Of a stretch of 64,000 bases of DNA, positions 1 through 8,271 are shown one piece after another. The stretch spans positions 1,183,501-1,247,500 of the forward strand of contig NZ_CP041253.1 in NCBI RefSeq assembly GCF_006575665.1, read 5' to 3'. The stretch is from Echinicola soli (GTDB taxonomy: Bacteria > Bacteroidota > Bacteroidia > Cytophagales > Cyclobacteriaceae). Both the position numbers and the translations under genes were made by a program. Numbering within the stretch: position 1 is the first letter of the stretch; each line of letters opens with the position of its first letter. The notes below the pieces were generated by a model that saw nothing but the letters and a program-made list of their open reading frames with translations, was not told the origin of the DNA and did no database searches.

Positions 1-276
1 CCTAATCTGTTAGTACCGGAAGCCGAAAAGTCATCGATAAATGCTCCGGCACACTATCTTGACTTTATAGAGAGTGTGATCAAACGAAAAGATCCTATTG
101 TCCCCGTGGAGATCGGCCATAGCACCTGTACGGTCTGCACCTTGGGCAATATTGCCAATAAACTACAGCGAAAGCTTCGATGGGATCCTGCTTACCAGGT
201 TTTTAAAAAGAAGGACAAAGAGGCTTCCAAGATGCTTCATTATAACTATGAAAACGGTTATTCACTTGATTATTAA
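1..276 (+). CDS. Gfo/Idh/MocA family oxidoreductase, C-terminal end (partial)
   Basis: The gene enters from the left edge and reads in frame 1 to a TAA at 274-276, so only the last 91 residues are visible. The tail has a pattern common in Bacteroidota members of this NAD(P)-dependent sugar oxidoreductase family: a short helix containing DFIESV, then a segment around VEIGHSTCTVCTLGNIA, then KLRWDP close to the end. The N-terminal Rossmann fold lies outside the window, so substrate and signal peptide cannot be judged. A strong terminator hairpin follows 12 bases after the stop. The family call rests on the tail alone but that tail is characteristic. Confidence 0.8.
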   Translation, partial: PNLLVPEAEKSSINAPAHYLDFIESVIKRKDPIVPVEIGHSTCTVCTLGNIANKLQRKLRWDPAYQVFKKKDKEASKMLHYNYENGYSLDY

Positions 277-288
277 CTCACAATAGCC

Positions 289-334
289 TTTATTCCCCGT
301 GGATAACTAGGTTATCCACGGGGAATAAATTTTT
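289..334. terminator. Perfect 19-bp inverted repeat, bidirectional terminator
   Basis: Arms 289-307 and 311-329 are exact reverse complements around a 3-base loop (TAG), followed by a T run at 330-334. A's on the other side let it work in both directions. It closes the oxidoreductase gene. Each arm also contains TTATCCACG, one base from the DnaA-box 9-mer TTATCCACA. Confidence 0.9.
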
Positions 335-463
335 GGTAATTTTCACCAATAATAATCTTCTGATGAAATCTTGTTTTGCGATATAAAAAGTGGTAGTTTG
401 CTTGATTATAAAACACTGCGTGTTTCCCTTTGGGGAGCCGGGCGACTGATAAGGCAAATACCT

Positions 464-1288
464 ATGCAACAAAATCAAGAGGCCAAATTTTTTCATTGCT
501 ATGCCACAGCCAATGATAATCGGCTTTTCATCAAAGATATCCTTAACCTTGTCCGCTTAAAGCACAGCGATCCAGGTGTGGAAAAAGTGATGCTCTATAT
601 TGCAATCAGTAAGGTAAAACCTGTTGGGTTTATGGATCGCGTATTTGTAAACACGGTCAGGAAAATGTTTGCCGAACATCCCAGCATTGAGCTTCAGGAC
701 ATCTGTTTTAAGGAGAATAAAGGGCGTGACTTTAGCAGTTACGCTACCCTTTATAGAAAGGTGAAGCAGCTTGCCTGCGCAGAAGATTATATTTTCTTCC
801 AGAACAGGAGTGCTTTTGGGCCTTTTGAAAACAACTGGCTAAAAGCATTTGTAAAGCAGCTGAACCGTTTTCCCGACGTAGCCATGTGCGGTAGTACCAT
901 CAATTTTCAGGACCATCATGAGCGGAGCAACAGCTTAATGCCACATGTGCAGACCTATGTCTTTATTACAAAGCAAAAGTTCCTCAAGATGTTTGGAGAC
1001 GCTTTTCCCGCTGAAAGCGAAGAAGAGCGTTTACAGATTATCCTAAAAGGTGAAATTGGCCTGAGTCAATTTTTTCTCCAAAAGGGCTATCGTGTCACCT
1101 GCATGGAATGGCCAGAAAAAAGTATTTCGGCAACTTGTTCCTCTCTATCAGGCACCGATATCAAAACCAATGTTTGTGCTAAACACCAATTTTACCATAG
1201 AAAATATTTCAGGAGAAATAAAAAACCACAGGTGCAAAATCCATTGTTTCCACCTGTGGTTACCTATATAAAAGCGATGTTTAAGTAA
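464..1288 (+). CDS. Rhamnan-synthesis-F-like / glycosyltransferase-like protein
   Basis: A soluble protein of about 275 residues with no signal peptide or membrane helix. The layout (beta strand with FHCYA near the start, VMLYIAIS, then ENKGRDFSSY in the middle, then a strand ending in FFQNRSAFGPF) resembles the polysaccharide-associated domain of rhamnan synthesis protein F and related glycosyltransferase-like proteins, where an N-x-GRD segment precedes the next helix. I infer a role in cell-surface glycan assembly, with no specific substrate. The reading frame extends upstream to a TTG at 371; I prefer the ATG at 464 because the recognisable domain starts right after it. It converges on the next gene, ending 11 bases before it. 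Confidence 0.55.
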   Translation: MQQNQEAKFFHCYATANDNRLFIKDILNLVRLKHSDPGVEKVMLYIAISKVKPVGFMDRVFVNTVRKMFAEHPSIELQDICFKENKGRDFSSYATLYRKVKQLACAEDYIFFQNRSAFGPFENNWLKAFVKQLNRFPDVAMCGSTINFQDHHERSNSLMPHVQTYVFITKQKFLKMFGDAFPAESEEERLQIILKGEIGLSQFFLQKGYRVTCMEWPEKSISATCSSLSGTDIKTNVCAKHQFYHRKYFRRNKKPQVQNPLFPPVVTYIKAMFK

Positions 1289-1298
1289 ATGCCTAGGC

Positions 1299-1769
1299 CT
1301 AAATAAGCCCTTTACGCTTTAGGATGGTTTCGATGAATTTCCGTTCGTTTTCAGTGTTGAAAATTCTAAATGGCAAGTACACGAACTGGGCTTTTGACAT
1401 GATGAGTACAAAAGCATCCTTGTTGATTTCTGCTTTTTTGATCATTCCCCAGTTGATCGGCATGCCCTGCTTGGTGTTGATCTTCATTAGGATCTGGCGA
1501 CTATCGATCTCATAGGCCAGCTTTTCAAACATCACCTTGTTTTGCTCCATTTGGCTGACGCCGGCAAATTGGATGACCCAAAACAGCACGTAAAGCAACA
1601 AGGCTACAAAGGCCATGCTGATCCACCACCAGGAAGCAATCCAGAAATACCCACAGCCAATGGCAATGGCAATCAAGACCACCCACCACTGTTCCCTGAG
1701 GACATTTTTCAATCCCAATTTGACATACGTTCCTGTTTCGAGTTTATATTTTTTTGTTTTTACGATCAT
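1299..1769 (-). CDS. YcxB-like membrane protein
   Basis: About 156 residues. After a short basic N-terminus come two adjacent hydrophobic helices (roughly residues 27-70), then a soluble C-terminal domain with the strand pattern of the YcxB-like family: a segment on residues being set to 'local' values (YEIDSRQILMKI), a KKAEINKDAFVLIM strand, and FVYLPFRIF near the end. It is an inner-membrane protein of unknown function. The open frame continues 92 codons further upstream, but that stretch looks non-coding and includes repeat DNA, so I place the start at the ATG ending at 1769. Family assignment is by fold pattern only. Confidence 0.6.
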   Translation of the reverse strand: MIVKTKKYKLETGTYVKLGLKNVLREQWWVVLIAIAIGCGYFWIASWWWISMAFVALLLYVLFWVIQFAGVSQMEQNKVMFEKLAYEIDSRQILMKINTKQGMPINWGMIKKAEINKDAFVLIMSKAQFVYLPFRIFNTENERKFIETILKRKGLI

Positions 1770-2012
1770 GACACTAGTTTTTCGAACCGCAAATATCTGA
1801 TGATATGAGGTATTTAACAAATGGATAAGGAAATAGCCTTGAAAAATTTTGCTGTTTATATCGGAAATATGCAGTAGGAATCGTAGTAGCCTATCCTCCC
1901 GAAAGACTTGAAGCGGCAAGATAATCAGCCCTATCAGCGTAATCAGCGTTCCATCAAAAAAACACCTGCTCCAGGCCTCCAAACTTTTCCGCTTGACCCG
2001 TTTTGGGATCAA

Positions 2013-2412
2013 GCAATACCGCTGGGGGCGGGAGAAGGTTCCCATTCATTTGGTATGTCGCCACGGAGTTGCCATGACACGAAGTGTTTTGAAAACAGCT
2101 TTGGGGCTTTGTGGTTTACCGTATCTTATTCGTTACCAGGCTAGCCCACCTAACGGCGGGACAGACCAATTGGCGTTGATATTCCACTTAATAGAAAAGA
2201 ACGAACGCTCTATGCTGCGCGCACTTTAACAAGTGTTGAGTTAAAAACCCACTGCTCGAGGTTCCTCAGCACAACTGCCGGAACAACAGGTGGCCTGCTT
2301 TTTTTGGCCACGAAGACTCAAAGTCACAAAGTAGATTTGTTGGGAAGTGTCGTGCAGTCTGCTCCTTTGTTTCCCAAAAAACTTGGTGACTTTGTGGCAA
2401 AAAAGAAAGCAA
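2013..2412 (-). repeat. Dispersed repeat family A, single inverted copy
   Basis: This 400-base non-coding stretch is, in reverse complement, a diverged copy of the units at 32256-33147: shared blocks include the GTTCC..CAGCAC..TGCCGGAACAACAGG segment, the GAACGCTCTATGC block and the CCACGAAG..CACAAAGT arm. Its left end (2013-2100) also matches the left flank of the tandem array at 13146-13220 over some 70 bases. It lies between the YcxB-like gene and a small membrane-protein gene. Confidence 0.7.
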
Positions 2413-2530
2413 TTTAAAATAAAGGGATTCATGCCCTCAACTTTTCCGCTTGCCCCCGTTTTGCTCCCAAGGCTATTGACTTATTATAATTTTTCTTGTA
2501 AATTATCATAAACCAGATAATCATAGGCGC

Positions 2531-2761
2531 ATGAGCATAATGGTAGTTGATATGATCGTTTTCGGAATGGCATATGTCCTGCTCGTGTACTTGGTCATGA
2601 CGATGATCAGACCAGCGCATAAGCCCAATAAAAATCGCAACGACGATGGTGAAGGAGGGGTAGAAACCGTAAATCCACCAAAGATCGATTTGCCTCCAGG
2701 CGTGATATGGCCTTCAGATGGCCCAAAAACGAAGAAGCCTGCCCCGACTGTAGAAGTTTAA
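2531..2761 (+). CDS. Small single-helix membrane protein, proline-rich tail
   Basis: A 76-residue protein: one hydrophobic helix at about residues 3-26 (VVDMIVFGMAYVLLVYLVM), then a charged stretch (KPNKNRNDDGEGG) and a proline-rich tail with NPPKIDLPPGVIWP. The composition change from membrane helix to acidic linker to a regular Pro-rich tail is gene-like, and the ATG sits at a sensible distance from the preceding AT-rich DNA. It converges on the Fur-family gene, with a 4-base overlap of the stops. I do not recognise a named family. Confidence 0.5.
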   Translation: MSIMVVDMIVFGMAYVLLVYLVMTMIRPAHKPNKNRNDDGEGGVETVNPPKIDLPPGVIWPSDGPKTKKPAPTVEV

Positions 2762-3177
2762 TTGCTGCATTTATTACAGGTACCTTGCACCAGTAAACTT
2801 TTTTCCTTCACGATGAACCCTTGTGGCAAATGGATATCGGGAAGGGCTATCTCATCAATACATTGTGTCTGACCACAGGTATCACATTTAAAATGCACAT
2901 GTTCATGGTCATGGTGTTCCTCAGCGGCATCGTGGTGACAGAGGGCATATTTGGTAACACCCGTATCATCCAGCACCTTATGGATAAGGTCACTGTCCAA
3001 AAAAGTCTTGAGTGTCCTATAGATCGTCACCCGATCAAAATTTTCCTTTAACTTTTCTTCCAAATCAGAATGGGATAGGGCGATATTCCTATTTAGAAAC
3101 GTATCCAATACATCCCTACGGCAACTGGTCACACGCAGCTGATGGCTTTTGAGTATTTTTGCTGATTTTGTTGACAT
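2758..3177 (-). CDS. Fur family metal-responsive transcriptional repressor
   Basis: About 139 residues, normal Fur length. The N-terminal winged helix contains the usual VTSCRRDVLDTFL helix and the recognition segment DRVTIYRTLKTF. The C-terminal half has a His-rich stretch (HHDHEHVHFKCDTCGQTQC) and a closing CNKC, giving two Cys pairs that normally bind structural zinc, with the His cluster forming the regulatory metal site. Whether it senses iron, zinc or another metal cannot be told from sequence alone. An in-frame ATG lies ten codons upstream, but the N-terminus STKSAKIL from 3177 fits better. No recognisable metal-uptake gene is adjacent. Confidence 0.88.
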   Translation of the reverse strand: MSTKSAKILKSHQLRVTSCRRDVLDTFLNRNIALSHSDLEEKLKENFDRVTIYRTLKTFLDSDLIHKVLDDTGVTKYALCHHDAAEEHHDHEHVHFKCDTCGQTQCIDEIALPDIHLPQGFIVKEKSLLVQGTCNKCSN

Positions 3178-3518
3178 ATACTTTTGGTGTCCTTTTGGGC
3201 AATTCAATAGGGTAAAAATACGCTAAATTCAGCGAATTACCACATCACCTCCTTTTGTCTGTGAGGCCTTTATTAGTTTGTAAACCATACTGGCGGCCTA
3301 AATCGTTCAATATTTAATAAAAGATTGAATTTGAGATATTAAGCCTATTTTATCCAACATAAACATTTTTTTACCTACAATTGTCCAGTTTATTCTTTAA
3401 AATTTATCTAATTTCACTTAATTTAAGCAATCGTAACGTTTCATCATCCTTTGGCTACCTATTTGTGGCCATCAAAAAATCATAAAATCTAAGTTTTTAA
3501 CTAATTATTTTATAACCT
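3178..3518. other. Divergent intergenic region, no gene
   Basis: This 341-base AT-rich gap separates the divergent fur-like and mscS-like genes and must hold promoters for both. I see no convincing TAnnTTTG element, no repeat and no ORF worth calling. Confidence 0.5.
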
Positions 3519-4367
3519 ATGGAAAATATTAATGCAGAGACCTTGCAATCAATGATTGATCAGGGCGTGGAGCTCATGTGGGAAATTATCCCAAGCCTAC
3601 TTTATGCCATTCTTATCTATATTGTGGGTAAGATGGTCATTAATTTTATACTTAATTCTGTAAAGAAAGTAATAGCTAAAAGGAACCCTGATGCATCTTT
3701 GACCAATTTTTTAGTGAGTTTGGCAAGTGGTATACTTTATATATTATTGTTCTTGACCATAGGCTATACGGTCGGTATAGATGTTACCTCCTTTGTAGCC
3801 ATCTTAGGTGCTGCTGGTTTGGCGATTGGTTTGGCACTGCAAGGTTCCTTGGCCAATTTTGCCGGTGGAGTCTTGATCCTGCTCTTTAAGCCTTTTAAGG
3901 TGGGAGATGTCATCGAAGGACAAGGTCACCTGGGTGTGGTAGAGTCCATCGACATACTTTATACCAAAATGCACTCTTTTGACAATAAAGACATCGTCAT
4001 TCCTAATGGTGCGCTGGCCAATTCAGACATAATCAATATGTCCAATAAACCTACCCGAAGGGCAGACTTTAACGTTGGTGTGGCCTACGGCACTGATTTG
4101 AAGAAGACCAGAGAAATTATTTTGGGTGTATTTGCCAAGGACGAGCGCGTGCACCAAGATCCGGCACCTGTGGTATTCTTCAATAGCTTTGGAGACAGTT
4201 CTTTGGACTTGGTCATCCGTGTATGGACCGATGCTTCCAATCTGTGGCCGGTATATTTTGACAATATGGAAGCCATGAAAGAAGCTTTTGAGGCCAATGA
4301 CATCGAAATCCCATTTCCTCAAAGGGACGTTAACCATTTCTATCCTGACGGAAAATCAGAAGCCTAA
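3519..4367 (+). CDS. mscS: Small-conductance mechanosensitive channel (MscS family)
   Basis: A 282-residue protein, the size of the minimal MscS channel that opens under membrane tension and lets solutes out on osmotic downshock. It has three membrane helices (about residues 15-45, 62-85 and 89-120). The third is the pore helix, rich in Gly/Ala as expected (AILGAAGLAIGLALQGSLANFAGG), followed by the family signature FKPFKVGDVIEG and the cytosolic beta/alpha domain with VVIPNGALANSDIINMS and a C-terminal IPFPQRDV. All expected segments are present. A terminator hairpin follows 20 bases after the stop. Confidence 0.95.
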   Translation: MENINAETLQSMIDQGVELMWEIIPSLLYAILIYIVGKMVINFILNSVKKVIAKRNPDASLTNFLVSLASGILYILLFLTIGYTVGIDVTSFVAILGAAGLAIGLALQGSLANFAGGVLILLFKPFKVGDVIEGQGHLGVVESIDILYTKMHSFDNKDIVIPNGALANSDIINMSNKPTRRADFNVGVAYGTDLKKTREIILGVFAKDERVHQDPAPVVFFNSFGDSSLDLVIRVWTDASNLWPVYFDNMEAMKEAFEANDIEIPFPQRDVNHFYPDGKSEA

Positions 4368-4387
4368 ATCACGGCTTAACGCTATAG

Positions 4388-4419
4388 AAAAGGAGGACTG
4401 CTCAGTCTTCCTTTTTTTT
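4388..4419. terminator. Bidirectional terminator between mscS and a small gene
   Basis: Arms 4388-4400 (AAAAGGAGGACTG) and 4403-4415 (CAGTCTTCCTTTT) pair with one G-U, then a T run. The hairpin overlaps the 3' end of the opposing small gene, so the Lys-rich tail of that protein is encoded by the terminator arms. Confidence 0.8.
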
Positions 4420-4554
4420 GTTCTTTTTACGGCTGTTGGATGCGCAGCCGATGTTTTTGGTCAATTCCACATCCTCCGGAATACCTCCAAAACCCTCACT
4501 CAAATCCCATTCGGCAGCTTCTTCCTGTTGTTTTTTCTTGTCTTTTTTGCTCAT
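4402..4554 (-). CDS. Conserved 50-residue Lys-rich small protein
   Basis: A 50-residue protein beginning MSKKDKKKQQEEAAEWDLS, then GFGGIPEDVELTKNIGC, ending in a Lys/Asn-rich tail. The central DLSEGFGGIPEDV..LTKNIGC segment is one I recall as conserved in small Bacteroidota proteins of unknown role. The frame continues upstream to another ATG at 4668, but the residues there look non-coding, so I use the ATG ending at 4554. Its charge suggests a soluble, perhaps nucleic-acid-associated protein; that is inference. Confidence 0.6.
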   Translation of the reverse strand: MSKKDKKKQQEEAAEWDLSEGFGGIPEDVELTKNIGCASNSRKKNKKKED

Positions 4555-5233
4555 AGGTGAGTTTACGAATGTGAGCTGGCAAATGTTTATTGTTAAATGT
4601 ACCCGAATATCCGTTGCTACGACAGCTGTGCTACGAAAACAATGGGCACTAACAATGGAAGCTACCAAGCCATCAAGTTTTGGGGATCACTGGAACGATG
4701 CTTCTTTGGGGTCAAGTGGAAAAGTTGAGGGGGTGGATTTAATAGAACGCAGATAGTGCCGATTAAAAAGATTTGCGCTGATTTTTTTTTAGGAAGGGCT
4801 GGACAGGTTAGGCGGAAGCCCTTAAAGGCTTGTCTGCATCCAAGTAGCCATGTCTAGTATCAGATAGAGCGTGATAGCCATGGGCAACGGCCTTGGAAAC
4901 AATAGCCGAATCAACAGCATTTTATTTTAGCAGCAATTACATTATTATCCAAAAATTTACACTAAACCTTTTTTTGAATAAATGGAGTACCCCTCCCTGC
5001 GCTGAACGAAAGAAAAATATACTTTCCTAAACCACCTTGAAATTCATCGCCCCCAGAAATATTGCTTGATCCCTTCTTTGCGCCTTGGAGCCTTGGTGGC
5101 CCTCAAATATTCCAGTGGCCCAGAAAAAGAATCAACGTCATCTGTGTGGCATTCAAAACAACTTCGGGTTTAACTGGCGTAAAGCCAGGTTTTCGCTTTA
5201 TCCTATATCACCTCCACACTACTCGTAAGTGAT
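4555..5233. other. Gene-free region with repeat fragments
   Basis: About 680 bases without a credible gene. It contains pieces of the dispersed repeats: GACAGCTGTGCT near 4621 (as in family A) and a GCGCCTTGGAGCCTTGGTGGC segment near 5080. Otherwise low-complexity AT-rich DNA. Confidence 0.45.
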
Positions 5234-7747
5234 TCAATTTCCCACCAAAAAGACCGCATTGGCCATGATAAGTTTCCCGTTTTCCCAAAAACTTCTGAAA
5301 AGAGGGTTATCCACAAGGTAAATAACTTGGCCTTTGCCCTTGTTTTCCACACCGAATACCAAACTTTCTTTCATATTGGCTTTGGCTTTGTAGCCAATAA
5401 AGCCAGCCCTGTGCTGATCCAAGCTATGGATAACTCCAGCATTGATTCCATTATTAAGGAAGGCGTAGCGGTTGGGGCTATTTTTGAGGGTATAGTACTT
5501 GCCTCCTGTACCATATCCCAGTGAATAGGTGCTGTCCATGTCCACCTCGAACACTGCTCCTGCTGCGAAATTGGATATGGTCTGCCTTTCCCTATCTCGG
5601 TATGGGGAAGTTAGGTCTTCATCAAGGTTCGTTTGCTGAAGAAAGTCTTCTTTTTGCTCGTCCGATAAAAATGTGGATAACCCAAAGCCTTCCTTATTGG
5701 CAAATAGCTCCAAGGCTCCTTCTATAGCAATAAGCTTTCCTCCTGCATTGGTCCAGTTGGTGAGATTATCCGTTTCCTCTCCTTCCCAACCATAACTGCC
5801 ACTGGGCAGGATAAGGACATCGTATTTTTCCAGGTTCAGGTGGTTTACATCCGAGGCATTCAGCACTGAAATCGGATACTGCAACTGCTGCTCAAAAAAA
5901 TGCCAGACTTCCCCAAAATTCAGGGAAGAGACTCCGTCTCCGCTGAAAATTGCCACTTTTGGGGCCTTGATCACCTTAATAGAAGAAGATCCAAAGTCCT
6001 TTCCTTTATCCATAAAACCAGTGCTGGCCGTACCAAGGGTAATCTTGTGCCTGTTTGCTAATTGCGTGACGCTTTGATGAAAATCTTTTACGTATTCATT
6101 TCCTCCGCGCGTAATGATGAGGCTTCCGGTGGGATAGTCTTTGTTATCGACCGTAAAAGGATAGCCTGCAGACCGGACACGGATGTCTTCCTGAAGCAAT
6201 GCCGCTAAAAAAGCGGCTTGTTCCGCATCATTCCATGGGACAAGGTAGGCTAGAGCCGAGTTATCCACATCATTATTTACAAATTCCGGCTGTGTATAAG
6301 GGGTACTTCCTTCCAACTTTTCTTCCAAAGCATAGGCTTCCAGTCCATAAGCATAAGGAAGGGCCCAGCTGGTAATATCATAAGTCAAACTATCCTGTAG
6401 CTGAGCTTCAGGTTCGAAGAGTACTTGGGTGAGCACCGACTTGGGTTGCCAGGCATTGATGATGATATCTTCTTTAGCTAGGTTAAAACCCTCCTTCTTT
6501 CCTTTTTGGTAGGAATAGCCGCGAAGGCTGGTGGATTTTCCACTTTGGCTGTACTTGATTTTATTCTTGTCCAGAAGTGCCAATAGCCCGGCAATCCGAC
6601 CCTCGGAATTGTAGCCTTTGATAACAAAGCTCTTGTACTTTCCTTTGGGTGATTGGTCAAAGTAGGCTTCAAATTCACTCAAAAGCCGCGAAGCGTTCTT
6701 TGAAGTAACTTCGATGGCTGTGAGTCCTGTGGTGTGGTGATGCTTGATACGTTCTTTTAGCGTCAACGTATCACGCTCTGCCGTATGGACACCTATACCA
6801 GCGGCTCCTGATCCCCCTTGCTCGATGGTCATGCCGATAGCGCCATTAAACATCGGGTAAGTATCGCCATAACTGGGATAGAGCAGGTCAAACACTTCCT
6901 TGGTGAAATAAAACCAATCATTTTCGTCAAAATAAGCAGCATTCCGACGACCAAAAGTTTCCTGAAATTCCAATTGATAGTCACTTAGCTGACGATGGAG
7001 CGGAACCGCCGCAGGAGCAAAATAATAGGGGCTATTGATGCCTTGTTCATGAAAATCCAAGTGGATATTGGGCATCCATCGTTGGTAAAGTGCCATACGC
7101 TGCTGGGATTCCTGCTGCGACTGCCAAGCCCAGTCCCTGTTCAGGTCAAATAGATAATGGTTTGCCCTTCCACCTGGCCAAGGCTCTTGGTGTTCTGCAG
7201 ATTGGATGTCTGGCTGGAGCTGGGTATTCATCTTTTGATTGTACCAGTTGACATAGCGGTCGCGGCCATCGGGATTGACACAGGGGTCGATGACGACCAC
7301 ATTGTTATGGAGCCAAGCTTTGTTATCGCTTTTGGCTGGATCCACCAATGCCCAAAGGGTTTTCATGGCTGCTTCAGATGAGACGGCCTCATTTCCATGA
7401 ACATTATAGCTCAGCCAAGTGATGGGAATGGTGGTGTTGGGATTGCCGGTTTCGAGGCCTGTTCGCCGCAAGTTATCCACACGGATCTTTTCCAGTTGGT
7501 CGATGTTGTCTTGTGCGGAAACCCAGACCACCATCAAGGGGCGTTTTTCGAATGTCTCACCATAATATTCCAACGTTACATTGTCATTGTGAGCCGCCAC
7601 ATGTTCGAAATAATCCACAATGCGATGGTGTGGCGTAAACCGCTCACCCAGTTGATAGCCCAAAAATACAGCAGGACTTTTGGTTTGGCCATGTGCAATA
7701 AGGCTCAGCGTAAGGATTGACAGTGTAATCAGTAATTTTCGTTTCAT
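5234..7747 (-). CDS. Secreted M14 family zinc carboxypeptidase
   Basis: An 837-residue exported metallopeptidase. The N-terminus is a signal peptide (MKRKLLITLSILTLSLIAHG). The M14 fold follows: zinc ligands H117 and E120 in NVHGNEA, substrate Arg in NPDGRDRY (~158-165) and DLNRDW, the third zinc ligand in LDFHEQG (H233), and the catalytic Glu in GMTIEQGG (E309). The C-terminal half carries a glutamine-amidotransferase-like domain (AIFSGDGV..., VLILPSGSYG, KLIAIEGALE), as seen in long Bacteroidota M14 proteins. It likely trims peptides in the periplasm or outside the cell for nutrition. It is monocistronic, and the 524-base upstream region holds a repeat copy. Confidence 0.92.
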   Translation of the reverse strand: MKRKLLITLSILTLSLIAHGQTKSPAVFLGYQLGERFTPHHRIVDYFEHVAAHNDNVTLEYYGETFEKRPLMVVWVSAQDNIDQLEKIRVDNLRRTGLETGNPNTTIPITWLSYNVHGNEAVSSEAAMKTLWALVDPAKSDNKAWLHNNVVVIDPCVNPDGRDRYVNWYNQKMNTQLQPDIQSAEHQEPWPGGRANHYLFDLNRDWAWQSQQESQQRMALYQRWMPNIHLDFHEQGINSPYYFAPAAVPLHRQLSDYQLEFQETFGRRNAAYFDENDWFYFTKEVFDLLYPSYGDTYPMFNGAIGMTIEQGGSGAAGIGVHTAERDTLTLKERIKHHHTTGLTAIEVTSKNASRLLSEFEAYFDQSPKGKYKSFVIKGYNSEGRIAGLLALLDKNKIKYSQSGKSTSLRGYSYQKGKKEGFNLAKEDIIINAWQPKSVLTQVLFEPEAQLQDSLTYDITSWALPYAYGLEAYALEEKLEGSTPYTQPEFVNNDVDNSALAYLVPWNDAEQAAFLAALLQEDIRVRSAGYPFTVDNKDYPTGSLIITRGGNEYVKDFHQSVTQLANRHKITLGTASTGFMDKGKDFGSSSIKVIKAPKVAIFSGDGVSSLNFGEVWHFFEQQLQYPISVLNASDVNHLNLEKYDVLILPSGSYGWEGEETDNLTNWTNAGGKLIAIEGALELFANKEGFGLSTFLSDEQKEDFLQQTNLDEDLTSPYRDRERQTISNFAAGAVFEVDMDSTYSLGYGTGGKYYTLKNSPNRYAFLNNGINAGVIHSLDQHRAGFIGYKAKANMKESLVFGVENKGKGQVIYLVDNPLFRSFWENGKLIMANAVFLVGN

Positions 7748-7835
7748 ATAGCGGGACTTAAGACATGAGATGCGAGCAATTCACAAAATAAGGGCTTTCC
7801 TGAAGGAGGACAACTTATCCTTTATGAAATTATTT

Positions 7836-8079
7836 TATATGAGTCTCCGCAATCATACACGTAGCCAAGCATAATTGAATAAATTGTGTTTCTGTTCTTT
7901 TATTCAGGTGTAAAATTGCTTTCAATAGGTCTTCATGAATGCTACGCATTTCCATTGATGAAAAGGGCGGAAAATCCAGTCCGGTGGTGAGCCCTTTAAA
8001 TTGGGAAGGACAAGTTTTCCAGTGAGGACGATACGTTACCCAATTTAATTTATGAAAACTGCTCCGGCCTGAAAATGAA
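7836..8079 (+). repeat. Dispersed repeat family B, copy 1
   Basis: A ~245-base block starting TATATGAGTCTCCGCAATCA and running through GCTCCGGCCTGAAAATGA. It matches 25035-25279 over its full length with roughly nine in ten bases identical by eye, and its first ~60 bases recur at 42527. No long ORF is shared, so it appears non-coding. It fills the region between the M14 and FAD-binding genes, which are divergent. Confidence 0.8.
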
Positions 8080-8271
8080 TGGATCTCGCTGTTCCACGAC
8101 GCGAGCTAATTCATTTTCTTAACGGCCTGCTCATTTTTCTTAAACCGGTCTCACCAAGGGACTTCCTTAACTTTCCAAATCACATTTTGGAATGGTACCA
8201 CTACGGGTAAAATTACCGATAGTCATTTTATTTTAACTATCTTGAGCTTGCTTGGCTTTTAAACTTCAAAC

